NCBI GenBank assembly: GCA_965116325.1
Contig: OZ220675.1
Location: 1,736,001-1,800,000 of the forward strand
Origin: JAGWBF01 sp965116325
Lineage (GTDB): Bacteria > Chloroflexota > Dehalococcoidia > Lucifugimonadales > JAGWBF01
Length of the DNA: 64,000 nucleotides
Direction: 5' to 3'
How positions within the stretch are numbered: position 1 is the stretch's first letter; each line of letters starts with the position of its first letter. The notes under the pieces were generated by a model. The model saw only the letters and a list, made by a program, of their open reading frames with translations. It did not search any database and was not told the DNA's origin. The translations under genes were made by a program, and so were the position numbers. Positions 1 through 8,135 of the stretch are shown piece by piece.

Positions 1-2199
1 GATAGCTCCAATATGCAAGGGCAACAGGGAATCAACACGATCGGCTACAGCTTCGAGCACGGCCGGCCAGGCTTCCCCTTCCGGCTGCAAGAGTACAGAT
101 GGGGGTGTATTGGAGTCGCTAAGCCATCGCGGAACTCCCTTACAGGCGACGCGGGTCAAATGAATCAGCTTTACAAGAAGACTTGCATCGTCAGCCAGCA
201 ACTGTTCTCCTTGCCTCTTCACGAAACTCCTCGCAGAGGGTGAGAGCAAAAGGGAAGTTAGTGTGTCATCGCGAAAATGTTGTGGCAGGGAAGAATCATT
301 ACAGACAGTGAGCACGAACTGATCTGCCTTATCGGTATCGTTCGCCAGCATCTCTTGAAGCCACTCCCGGAAACCCCGGCGAAGTGCAGGGTGGCCGCCG
401 ATGGATTCCGCTAAGTGTGGAGCTTCCCATCGGCAAGTCGCTGCCACCGACCCCACCCAATGAATGACGGCCCAGTCCTCTATCACATCGTGCGCAGGAG
501 CGACAAGGCCATGCGTGTCCTTGGATAGGATTCCGTCTTTGTGTAGCGCCTCCAGTGCCTCAACGTCCATTCCTTCGCTTGGAACAGCGGGACGCAATTC
601 ACGGGCACGGCGTACTGCGACTTCCACTAGAGCAAGCTCGCGCCTGTCTGGTAGCCCTCCGGTTGTCAGATCATTACGCCGGACAACTTGATTCCAGCAC
701 CTTCGACGGAATGTCCTAACGTCCGACGGCATCTCTTGACCGGGAGTCCAGTCCATGCGCGCTGCCATATCCAGAAAATACGGAATACGCAAGAGTTCTT
801 TGAGCCTGAAGTTGGAAAGAGCATTCGCGAGACTTGGCAGAGAATGGACTGCCTCTTGGAGCTCTGTGTCGCTGAGAGACGGCAATTCAATTACGTTATA
901 GGCCAAGGTGCTCTGGTCTATGAACGACATTATGGCGGTATTCAGCGAATAGTCTCTGCAAGTCAACAACAGGCGGATGTTGTTACACCGCTCTGCAATT
1001 CCTATTAGGTCAGAGAACGCGTCGCGTGTTGGATGTTCGAGGAGACGTTCAAGACTTTCGACATGAACCACAACGCGTTCCTGGCCAGCCAACAGCGTCT
1101 CAAGCTGCCGGCCGGTCGTCAGGCCTGGGAGCACTCCATCAATGTGGCTATTCGCAAACTCCTCTGCCCTAAAGGAAAGGCAAACGTAGTCACTTGCCTG
1201 CGATTGAACCACTGCTTTCGCCAAGGCGGACTTACCGGAGCCTGGAGAGCCTGTCAATATAGTCACTTGGCTCTCGGCAAGGGCATCGTTCGATTGAGTG
1301 AGAAGCCCATGCCGAGGAAGCGTCACTACCCCGCCGACGGTGGACCGGATTCCCTGCAAAGTAACGTCGGAGTGTTCTCGGATGACTTGTAGAACTGTTC
1401 TGGGGGGCTCAATTATGCTGTGCCTCGAGCACATGGGTTGCGGCAAGTCTGAGCGCTTTAGCACTCTCGCCCCGTAGGCGCTATCTGCCGCAATCTTCAG
1501 GAGCTCGTGCCAAGTTGTATTCGCTGTTCCCGCTGGATCCCCGCCCATTGCCCCTTGGGCTAGCGCGTTCCTGATCCAAGCCTCATGTTGAGCCGCTGAC
1601 GTGGTGAAATCGCAGAATAGGATATGGATGGACTTTAGGAAGCTCCAGAAATCATGGTCCTTTATTGGAGACGACGAGTCGATCTCGTCCAAGATGGACT
1701 TGATGACATCTGCGTGTTTCTTCGCTTGGGAGGATATGAGGCCGGAAGTAGCGAGCCTGTGATGGAAGTCTCCTGAGTCTGATGAGTTGCGGGCACACTC
1801 TAGGAGACTGCCAAGACCTTTCATCAGGGTCTTGCTCCCAGGTAGGGTGACCAATGCAAAGACATCGAGCCCAGGATTAAACAATTTAGATGAGTTGAAG
1901 TCCTTCCAGAATCTCCGAAATGTCTGTACGCAGTCCGCTGAACTAGGGCCTACTGTGAAGTTGCGCTTCACTTGAATCGCTAGTTGACGTTTCTGACCAG
2001 TCTCCGTTGAGCAGCAAACTAAAAGGTCGTCTGTCTCCCAACCGAGATGCCGTGTTTGGAAGCTAACTTCATCCACTTGCCAGTCCCTAAAGATTGCGGG
2101 GACACCGCGGATCAGCAGCAAACCAAGAAACATCGCACCGATATGCTGCTCGAACGTCGGTCCAGCTCCGCCAGTAGCGATTGGGCTTGGCACATTCAT
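1..2199 (-). CDS. STAND/AAA-like NTPase with N-terminal PD-(D/E)XK-like nuclease domain (partial)
   Basis: The minus frame is open without a stop from 2199 to position 1, so at least 733 residues are present and the C-terminus lies outside the window. The N-terminal 100 residues look like a PD-(D/E)XK nuclease core: E17, an acidic pair D57-D58, and QVK ending at K78. This layout recalls the DUF4297/Cap4 and Mrr-type effectors fused to defence NTPases. A clear Walker A (GSPGSGKSALAK) has its lysine at residue 323, followed about 50 residues later by a hydrophobic strand ending in VES that may be Walker B. The rest looks helical. I chose the ATG at 2199; an in-frame TTG at 2211 is possible, and the first upstream stop is at 2260-2262. 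The likely role is anti-phage sensing and nuclease action of the Avs/STAND kind, which is inference from architecture. The short plus-strand frames here are shadows. Confidence 0.8.
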   Translation of the reverse strand, partial: MNVPSPIATGGAGPTFEQHIGAMFLGLLLIRGVPAIFRDWQVDEVSFQTRHLGWETDDLLVCCSTETGQKRQLAIQVKRNFTVGPSSADCVQTFRRFWKDFNSSKLFNPGLDVFALVTLPGSKTLMKGLGSLLECARNSSDSGDFHHRLATSGLISSQAKKHADVIKSILDEIDSSSPIKDHDFWSFLKSIHILFCDFTTSAAQHEAWIRNALAQGAMGGDPAGTANTTWHELLKIAADSAYGARVLKRSDLPQPMCSRHSIIEPPRTVLQVIREHSDVTLQGIRSTVGGVVTLPRHGLLTQSNDALAESQVTILTGSPGSGKSALAKAVVQSQASDYVCLSFRAEEFANSHIDGVLPGLTTGRQLETLLAGQERVVVHVESLERLLEHPTRDAFSDLIGIAERCNNIRLLLTCRDYSLNTAIMSFIDQSTLAYNVIELPSLSDTELQEAVHSLPSLANALSNFRLKELLRIPYFLDMAARMDWTPGQEMPSDVRTFRRRCWNQVVRRNDLTTGGLPDRRELALVEVAVRRARELRPAVPSEGMDVEALEALHKDGILSKDTHGLVAPAHDVIEDWAVIHWVGSVAATCRWEAPHLAESIGGHPALRRGFREWLQEMLANDTDKADQFVLTVCNDSSLPQHFRDDTLTSLLLSPSARSFVKRQGEQLLADDASLLVKLIHLTRVACKGVPRWLSDSNTPPSVLLQPEGEAWPAVLEAVADRVDSLLPLHIGAI

Positions 2200-2307
2200 G
2201 TGGTCATTCAATATGCGCTCGATGTTGTCACGGCCTTTGTATGCGTATCTTGCATCTGGTCAGACGTACATGCTATATTTCTGACATTCTAGCATGGAGA
2301 ACTCTCA

Positions 2308-2904
2308 GTGCCAAGCCTTCCGTCGCAGATAGTGAGCCACGCCGCCGAGTCGCCTGAGGGCACCCTGTTGTGTCCAAGCGCTTTGCTGCACCTGGGAAGC
2401 AGAGCGGCGGTGGACCAGGCGCTGTCCCGGCTTGCCCGCAAGGGCGAGCTCATGCGGGTCTGCCAGGGTGTCTACGTCCGGCACATCCAGACCGGATCCG
2501 GGTCTCGCCCCCCCGCCGTCGAGAAGGTGCTTGCATCCCTGTCCGCCCTTTGGGGTGAGACGATTGTGCCCTGCGGGGACACCGCAGCGAATGCGCTGGG
2601 TCTCACCACGCAGACGCCGGTACAGAGGGTTTACCTGACATCCGGACCCAAACGCAAGCTCAAGCTCGGTGGGCTGGCAGTTGAACTGCGCCATGCCCCT
2701 CGTTGGCAGCTTGTGGCACCCCACCGGCCAGCCGGCGATGCGGTCCGCGCCTTGGCCTGGCTTGGACCCGAAGAGGTAGAGGAGAACCTGGAGACGCTTG
2801 GGCATAAGCTCTCGTCCGAAGACATGGAGGAGCTGGCGGCCACCCGCGCGGTGATGCCTGCATGGTTAGCCCAACCCGTGAGTGCGATGGTCGCCGATGG
2901 CTGA
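2308..2904 (+). CDS. AbiEi-like antitoxin / DUF6088 family protein (orphan)
   Basis: This 198-residue protein starts at a GTG. Residues 1-60 read as a winged-helix unit in which 'LARKGELMRVCQGVYV' is the beta-hairpin wing typical of AbiEi and DUF6088 proteins. The C-terminal part carries the family-like run around 'GDTAANALGLTTQTPVQRVYLT'. AbiEi proteins are transcriptional autoregulators of type IV toxin-antitoxin systems whose toxin AbiEii is a nucleotidyltransferase. No nucleotidyltransferase gene follows; the next gene is hsdR, 60 bases downstream. It may therefore be an orphan, or a regulator of the adjacent restriction genes. It is divergent from the NTPase on its left, with 108 bases between the starts. 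Confidence 0.7.
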   Translation: MPSLPSQIVSHAAESPEGTLLCPSALLHLGSRAAVDQALSRLARKGELMRVCQGVYVRHIQTGSGSRPPAVEKVLASLSALWGETIVPCGDTAANALGLTTQTPVQRVYLTSGPKRKLKLGGLAVELRHAPRWQLVAPHRPAGDAVRALAWLGPEEVEENLETLGHKLSSEDMEELAATRAVMPAWLAQPVSAMVADG

Positions 2905-2964
2905 TGGAGGCTTGACCTGCCCTCCCAGTGAATGCTGCACGGATGGCGTTGAGGAGTTGTCCAC

Positions 2965-5778
2965 TTGACGAACATGACCCCGGAGCAAGAGGCCCGGGCA
3001 AACATTGACCGGCTGCTGGAGCAGGCGGGTTGGTCTGTGCAGAACATTAGCTCGCTGAACCCGACTGCCAGCAGGGGTGTAGCTGTGCGCGAGTTCGGGC
3101 TGAAGTCCGGGCATGGCACGGCCGACTACCTGCTCTACGTCGACAAAAAGGCAGCGGGCGTCGTAGAAGCCAAGCCCGTGGGGTCCACCCTAACCGGCGT
3201 GGAGGTGCAATCCAAGAAGTACAGCACAGGCTTGCCCGACAACCTTCCGGCCCACCACCGTCCCCTTCCCTTCCTGTACGAGAGCACCGGCGCAGAGACC
3301 CAGTTCACCAACAGGCTGGACCCGGAGCCTCGAAGCCGCAACGTCTTCGCTTTCCACAACCCCGAAACGCTAGCGCGGTGGGTGGGCGCCTCCGAAACTC
3401 CCGGTACAGCACCGATGCAAGCATCCGAGGAGGGGGGAGACTACCTCGTCGTCGACAACCTGCGCCAGAAATTGCGGGCTATGCCTCCTCTGAACACCTC
3501 CGGCCTGTGGCCGGTGCAGGAGAGGGCCATCAGGAACCTGGAGGAGTCCCTGGCCGCAGGCCGGCAACGGGCCCTGGTACAGATGGCAACCGGAAGCGGC
3601 AAAACGTTCATGGCCTGCAACCAGGTTTATCGCCTGATCAAGCACGCCGGGGCCAAGCGAGTGCTGTTCCTGGTGGACCGGAGCAACCTGGGACGCCAGA
3701 CCCTGCGCGAGTTCCAGGGCTTTACGACCCCCGACGAGGGGCGGAAGTTCACCGAGCTGTACAACGTGCAGGTCCTCCAGTCCAAGCGCATCGAACCAGT
3801 GAGCAATGTGTGCATCTCCACCATCCAGCGGGTCTACTCCATACTGAAGGGCGAGGAGTTGGACCCTGAATTGGAGGAGCTTTCCGGCTTTGACGCCTCC
3901 TCCCTTCGGCGCGACCCAGCGCCCGTAGAGTACAACCCGGAGATACCCATCGACACATTCGACGTCATCATCACCGACGAGTGCCACCGCTCCATCTACA
4001 ACCTGTGGCGCCAGGTGCTGGAGTATTTCGATGCCTTCCTCATAGGTCTGACGGCAACCCCGTCCAAGCAGACCTTCGGGTTCTTTCAGCAGAACCTGGT
4101 CATGGAGTACGACCACAAGCAGGCGGTGGTCGATGGGGTGAATGTCGACTTCGACACCTACAGGATTCGCACCCAGATCACAGAGCAGGGTGGGACGGTG
4201 GACGCCGGGTACTACGTTGACCGGCGGGACCGGCTGACGCGGAAGGTGCGGTGGGAGCAGCTGGAAGAGGACCTGGCATACACTCCCAACCAGCTTGACC
4301 GGGATGTGGTGGCGGAGGACCAGATTCGCACCGTCATCCAGACCTTCAGGGACAAGCTGTTCACGGAGATATTCCCGACCCGCTGGGATGTGCCCAAGAC
4401 CATCATCTTCGCCAAGGACGACAGCCACGCCGACGACATCGTGCGCATAGTGCGGGAGGTCTTCGACAAGGGCAACGACTTCTGCCAGAAGATAACCTAC
4501 AAGACCACGGGGACAAAGCCGGAAGACCTTTTGACCTCCTTCCGCAACAGCTACAACCCCCGAATAGTTGTGACGGTTGACATGATTGCCACGGGTACGG
4601 ACATCAAGCCGGTTGAGGTGGTGTTCTTCATGCGCAACGTGCGCAGCCGCAGCTTCTTCGAGCAGATGAAGGGACGGGGCGTGCGCACCATCTCCTCCAC
4701 CGACTTCAACGCCGTGACCACGGACGCCGGCAACAAGGACCGCTTCGTGATTGTAGATGCGGTGGGTGTGACCGAGACCGAGCTACCGGACTCCTACTCC
4801 ATCGACAGGCAACCCACCGTGCCCTTCGAGAAGCTCTTGGACCTGGTGGGCATGGGGGACCGGAGCCCGGAGGTCCTCTCGTCCCTGGCCAGTCGCCTGG
4901 CGAGGCTGGACCGCCACCTGACAACCGGTGACCGCCAGGCTATCGAAGAGGCTTCTCATGGGGCGCCGCTCAGGGAGCTGGTCTCGGGCCTCGTCGCTGC
5001 CGCAGACCCCGATGCTGCCCTGGATGCCGCCCGGCAAACGACGGGGCAGGATGATCCGCCCGAATCGGCGGTTGCCGAGGCGCGGAAGCAGCTTCTTGAA
5101 GAGGCGGCACTGCCCTTAGCATCGAACCCCGACCTGCGACAGCGACTGGTGGACATCCACCGGTCCCACGAGCAGACCATCGACAAGATGAGCCCCGACA
5201 CCCTCATAGAGGCCGGGTACTCCGACGAGGAGGCGAAGGGCATCGTACACTCCTTCCAGGAGTACATCGAGGCCCACAAGGACGAGATAACCGCCCTGCA
5301 GGTGTTGTACTCCCGCCCCTATGGGCAGAGGCTGAGATTCGCCGACATCAAGGCCCTGGCCGACACCCTGGTATCGCCCCCGCGCTCGTGGACAACCGAC
5401 CGGCTGTGGGAGGCCTACCGTCAGCTGGACAAGTCGAAGGTGCGCGGCTCGGGCCAGAGGACGCTTGCCGATATCGTGTCCGTGGTGCGCTATGCCATGG
5501 GTGGATCAGATGTGCTGGCGCCCTTCGCCGATGGCGTGCATAAACGCTTCCAAGGCTGGCTGGCTATGCAGGAGACGGCGGGACGCACCTTCACCGAGGA
5601 GCAGGTGCGGTGGCTGGAAGCCATCCGGGACCACATCGCGGGCAGCGTCAGCATGGCGATGACGGATTTCGATTACGCCCCCTTCAGTCAGCAGGGCGGC
5701 CTGGGCAGGGCGTACACGCTGTTTGGGGATGGGCTGGAGGGACTTCTGGAGGATATGAACACGGTCCTCGTGGGGTAG
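2965..5778 (+). CDS. hsdR: Type I restriction endonuclease, R subunit (HsdR)
   Basis: This is the motor and nuclease subunit of a type I restriction enzyme, which translocates and cleaves DNA lacking the host methylation. The N-terminal HSDR_N nuclease core shows D54 and E68-x-K70 (GTADYLLYVD...VVEAK). Superfamily 2 helicase motifs follow: Walker A ATGSGKT with K213, DECH at 338-341, then LTATPS and a C-terminal RecA-like lobe with ATGTD and GRGVR. The final 350 residues match the EcoEI-type R C-terminal region and end in FGDGLEGLLEDMNTVL. The protein is 937 residues from the TTG at 2965, which has GAGGAG eight bases upstream; an ATG lies three codons in. The cognate S and M genes are 3 kb downstream on the same strand, an unusual separation. 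Confidence 0.95.
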   Translation: MTNMTPEQEARANIDRLLEQAGWSVQNISSLNPTASRGVAVREFGLKSGHGTADYLLYVDKKAAGVVEAKPVGSTLTGVEVQSKKYSTGLPDNLPAHHRPLPFLYESTGAETQFTNRLDPEPRSRNVFAFHNPETLARWVGASETPGTAPMQASEEGGDYLVVDNLRQKLRAMPPLNTSGLWPVQERAIRNLEESLAAGRQRALVQMATGSGKTFMACNQVYRLIKHAGAKRVLFLVDRSNLGRQTLREFQGFTTPDEGRKFTELYNVQVLQSKRIEPVSNVCISTIQRVYSILKGEELDPELEELSGFDASSLRRDPAPVEYNPEIPIDTFDVIITDECHRSIYNLWRQVLEYFDAFLIGLTATPSKQTFGFFQQNLVMEYDHKQAVVDGVNVDFDTYRIRTQITEQGGTVDAGYYVDRRDRLTRKVRWEQLEEDLAYTPNQLDRDVVAEDQIRTVIQTFRDKLFTEIFPTRWDVPKTIIFAKDDSHADDIVRIVREVFDKGNDFCQKITYKTTGTKPEDLLTSFRNSYNPRIVVTVDMIATGTDIKPVEVVFFMRNVRSRSFFEQMKGRGVRTISSTDFNAVTTDAGNKDRFVIVDAVGVTETELPDSYSIDRQPTVPFEKLLDLVGMGDRSPEVLSSLASRLARLDRHLTTGDRQAIEEASHGAPLRELVSGLVAAADPDAALDAARQTTGQDDPPESAVAEARKQLLEEAALPLASNPDLRQRLVDIHRSHEQTIDKMSPDTLIEAGYSDEEAKGIVHSFQEYIEAHKDEITALQVLYSRPYGQRLRFADIKALADTLVSPPRSWTTDRLWEAYRQLDKSKVRGSGQRTLADIVSVVRYAMGGSDVLAPFADGVHKRFQGWLAMQETAGRTFTEEQVRWLEAIRDHIAGSVSMAMTDFDYAPFSQQGGLGRAYTLFGDGLEGLLEDMNTVLVG

Positions 5779-5819
5779 CGCCCACCCCAGGGGGGTACCC
5801 TCGCGGGTTCTCCACTTTT

Positions 5820-5861
5820 GTCAAGATATTTCTTGACCACAGGCTGCCTCGGGCCGATAAT
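5820..5861 (+). promoter_or_regulatory. Promoter with overlapping palindromic operator for the RHH-Doc module
   Basis: TTGACC (5833-5838) and GATAAT (5856-5861) are separated by 17 bases, a good sigma-70-type promoter. A perfect inverted repeat, GTCAAGA-TATT-TCTTGAC (5820-5837), overlaps the -35 box. Such a site is expected for autoregulation by the ribbon-helix-helix antitoxin encoded 30 bases downstream. The operator role is inference. Confidence 0.7.
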
Positions 5862-5890
5862 GAAAGGATACTGAAGAGGAGGCGCCTTCG

Positions 5891-6118
5891 ATGGCCGTTG
5901 CTCGCGAGAAGTTCTCCAGCCAGGCATCGCCGGAGGTACTGGCGGGAATACGGGAGATCGCCCGGAAGGAGGGCCGCCAGTTCCAGGCGGTGCTGGAAGA
6001 TGCCCTGACCAGCTACATCGAGGGCAAGTCCCAGGAGAGGGTGCGCCCCGAAGTGATGGCCCACTACCAGGCCAGCGTAGAGAAACATCATCGTCTGCTC
6101 GAACTTTTGGCTCAATGA
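5891..6118 (+). CDS. Ribbon-helix-helix antitoxin paired with Doc-like toxin
   Basis: This 75-residue protein begins 'MAVAREKFSSQASPEVLAGI' and continues with 'AREEGRQ'-like helix residues typical of a CopG/RHH strand-helix-helix DNA-binding fold at residues 5-45. The charged C-terminal tail would bind and neutralise the partner toxin. The start has a strong GAGGAGG eight bases upstream. Its stop overlaps the start of the Doc gene (ATGA), the usual antitoxin-first arrangement. It probably represses its own promoter through the palindrome at 5820-5837. Assignment rests on size, gene order and fold pattern, since RHH sequences are short and variable. Confidence 0.75.
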   Translation: MAVAREKFSSQASPEVLAGIREIARKEGRQFQAVLEDALTSYIEGKSQERVRPEVMAHYQASVEKHHRLLELLAQ

Positions 6119-6501
6119 GCCGCAGCTTCCCCACTCTCAACGAAGTCTTAGTGTTGCATGAGGACCAGGTCCGACGGTTCGGGGGCTCTATGGGACTGCG
6201 GGATATGGGCGCCTTGGAATCAGCGTTGCTGCGCCCTCAGATGGGCTACTACGACGGCCTGGTCGAGGAAGCCGCCGCGCTGCTGGAAAGCCTGGCCATG
6301 AACCATCCTTTCGTGGACGGGAACATGCGGGTGGCCTTTGTCGTTACCGAGGTGTTTCTCCGGATGAACGGCAGCTCCATCGATTGCGAAGGTGAAGAGG
6401 CTTACGGGCACTTCATGGGCCTGTTCGAGACCAACACCTTTCGCTTCGCCCAGCTCAAGGAGTGGCTGGAAGAGCACGTCAAGCCCCTGCCGGGAGCTTG
6501 A
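6115..6501 (+). CDS. doc: Doc-family toxin (Fic fold)
   Basis: This 128-residue protein carries the Fic/Doc active-site signature HPFVDGNMR starting at H64, matching HxFx(D/E)GNxR. Family members transfer AMP or, in Doc, a phosphate from ATP onto a target; Doc of phage P1 phosphorylates EF-Tu. The length and N-terminus ('PTLNEVLVLHEDQVRRFGG...LRDMGALESAL') are typical of Doc rather than longer Fic proteins. The glycine in DGN, where P1 Doc has alanine, is closer to the AMP-transferring Fic consensus, so the chemistry cannot be decided here. It overlaps the antitoxin gene by four bases, indicating translational coupling. Confidence 0.9.
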   Translation: MSRSFPTLNEVLVLHEDQVRRFGGSMGLRDMGALESALLRPQMGYYDGLVEEAAALLESLAMNHPFVDGNMRVAFVVTEVFLRMNGSSIDCEGEEAYGHFMGLFETNTFRFAQLKEWLEEHVKPLPGA

Positions 6502-6547
6502 ATGGCCGGGGGAGTCCCGACCCCATCCTTCGAAGGGAGGCTTAGGC

Positions 6548-7648
6548 ATGACCACTGCTGATGAGATAAAGCAGGCCATTATGAATCTGTCCGAGGCAGA
6601 CTACGCTGAGCTGTGCCGCTGGCTCCTGGACCAAGACTGGGAGCGATGGGAGCGGGAGTTCGAGGAGGATGTTCTAGCCGGCAAGCTGGACGCAATGGCG
6701 GCTGAGGCGTTGGAGGCTAGTCAGTCCTCGGAACAGAGTGGGGCACATGCCGAATACGATCCTCTAGATGAATGGCGGAGTTTCTATCTGAAGGTAGCAG
6801 ATCGTTGGAGTGTGGAACTAGGAAACCTCGAAGGGTTTATTCACTTTAGCTCTTCGGTTGGCCGAATATACGTATATTCGGCCCTCAAGTCCCTTGGCAA
6901 AGCCCAATCAACGGAGAGAACTAGTCCGAAGGAGCGAGCTCGGAATCTGATCTTTGCCCTAGGTGAATTACAGGTAAAGAGCTCCTCTTGCGCTGGTGCT
7001 ATCCTGGCTGTCTTGCAATATGGATACGCTTTTTCGGCGCTGGCACTCTGTAGAACCTTGCAAGAGAACTACATCGTAAGTGAGTTTTTGCTCAAGTATG
7101 ATGAACAAGACGCCGCTGAACGTTATGTCGGGAGCATAACAATTCAGTTTGCGGATGGTGGGATTTCGGAAGATACAAAGCTAATCTATGCCGAGTATGC
7201 AGCCCATTACCCAGATGCGAAGGAGCACGGTTGGGCGTCTGGAATAGATGGTAGGAAAAGATGGACGACTAGAGATATGGCTGAGGCAGTAGGGCTAGGA
7301 CAAATGTATGAACTTCTCTTTAAGCGCTCCAGCAAATACATCCACCCTGATCCATCCACCTGGTTGAGCAGCGAATACGCTGCCCAACAGCCGCCAATCC
7401 ATGCCATATTTCAAGACCTAAACCCCAGCGCTCTTTACGGACAAACTGCTGACGATTCCATTGCTTGGGCTGCCTGCGAAGTAGCCAAATACCTAGAGGG
7501 CATCACCTTGCGACTGACGAAAGTTTGGCCAATCGAAAACGGAGAAATCTTAGCGTCTGAATATGAGGAACGATGCTCGTATGCCATAGATCTGCTGGAA
7601 CACGCCTGCGAAGAGAGTCTTCCCACTACGCCGGGCAGTGACCGCTAA
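6548..7648 (+). CDS. Antitoxin-like N-terminus fused to a DUF5677-like helical protein
   Basis: The 366-residue frame starts at ATG 6548, preceded by AGGGAGG with 7-base spacing. Residues 1-58 (MTTADEIKQA... to AGKLDAMAAEALEA) match the short antitoxin-like proteins usually encoded just before RelE-family toxins. From about residue 60 the style changes to a less GC-rich helical region with 'RTLQENYIVSEFLLKYDEQDAAERY' and 'SSKYIHPDPSTW', resembling DUF5677. Family function is unknown to me. A toxin tail of the type expected after this antitoxin sits at 8006-8089, so foreign DNA may have landed in an antitoxin-toxin pair and fused to the antitoxin start. It could also be a working two-domain protein. 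Confidence 0.65.
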   Translation: MTTADEIKQAIMNLSEADYAELCRWLLDQDWERWEREFEEDVLAGKLDAMAAEALEASQSSEQSGAHAEYDPLDEWRSFYLKVADRWSVELGNLEGFIHFSSSVGRIYVYSALKSLGKAQSTERTSPKERARNLIFALGELQVKSSSCAGAILAVLQYGYAFSALALCRTLQENYIVSEFLLKYDEQDAAERYVGSITIQFADGGISEDTKLIYAEYAAHYPDAKEHGWASGIDGRKRWTTRDMAEAVGLGQMYELLFKRSSKYIHPDPSTWLSSEYAAQQPPIHAIFQDLNPSALYGQTADDSIAWAACEVAKYLEGITLRLTKVWPIENGEILASEYEERCSYAIDLLEHACEESLPTTPGSDR

Positions 7649-7653
7649 GGAGC

Positions 7654-7767
7654 ATGAAAAAGATCTTGGTAATTCCCGAATCGTGGACGACGGCTAAGTT
7701 GGCTGAGCTGTTTGGGGATGAACTGGATGGACTTCTGGAGGAGATGAACACGGCCCTTGTGGAGTAG
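7654..7767 (+). pseudogene. Remnant of a second hsdR 3' end
   Basis: A 37-codon frame ends in FGDELDGLLEEMNTALVE, nearly the same as the end of HsdR at 5716-5778 (FGDGLEGLLEDMNTVLVG). The nucleotide match runs through 'ctgtttggggatg' and 'cttctggagga.atgaacacgg'. The first 18 residues (MKKILVIPESWTTAKLAE) do not come from the local hsdR. An AAGGAG lies directly before the ATG, too close to be ideal. I read it as the scar of a different hsdR copy lost by recombination; a short expressed peptide cannot be excluded. Confidence 0.6.
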
Positions 7768-7786
7768 AGTGAAAAAGAGAGAACCA

Positions 7787-8016
7787 ATGAAGTACGTGGC
7801 AATAGTGGTGAAGGCTAGGAACGGGTATTCGGCATATCTGCCGGACTTGCCAGGTTGTGTAGTTGCCGAAGAGACTTCGAAGAAACCAGCCGTTTGATCC
7901 ACGAAGCTGCTGTTTTCCACCTGGAAGAGATGGCCGAAGACGAAGAGGCCATCCCAGAACCATCCAGCTTCGCCATTGGGATTGAGGTTGAAGCTCCGGC
8001 TACGGCGCGCCCTTAG
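7787..8016 (+). pseudogene. hicB: Frameshifted HicB-type antitoxin
   Basis: The first part reads MKYVAIVVKARNGYSAYLPD followed by LPGCVVAEET, the hallmark HicB start. After about base 7880 the reading continues in another frame as EETSRLIHEAAVFHLEEMAE, then DEEAIPEPSSFAIGIEVE, the hallmark HicB middle and end. The interval is 230 bases, one short of 77 codons, so a single base has been lost near 'acttcgaagaa'. No hicA gene is visible on either side. The gene is therefore an inactive antitoxin remnant unless the sequence contains an assembly error. Confidence 0.8.
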
Positions 8017-8089
8017 GCAGGACGGCGGAGACTTCGTGTGGTTGTGGATTGGCGGCCACGACGAGTACGTGCGGGTGGATCGCCAGTAG
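8006..8089 (+). pseudogene. C-terminal remnant of a RelE/ParE-family toxin
   Basis: The frame reads RALRQDGGDFVWLWIGGHDE, then YVRVDRQ and a stop. The WIGxHDEY motif is the usual C-terminus of RelE/ParE-superfamily toxins that follow antitoxins of the kind fused at 6548. No start or upstream body of this toxin is present; sequence to its left belongs to the broken hicB. It is probably the right-hand fragment of a toxin gene interrupted by the 6.7-8.0 kb insertion. Confidence 0.6.
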
Positions 8090-8135
8090 GGTCACTCATG
8101 AGCATACCATCAAACGGAGGAACGGACAGGCGGAT

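Noticed and set aside
13..2292. Several short plus-strand frames
   Set aside because: The minus frame is continuously open with a Walker A and nuclease-like motifs, so these are shadows.
2897..2968. Tiny frame overlapping the AbiEi stop and hsdR start
   Set aside because: 23 codons, no resemblance to AbiEii.
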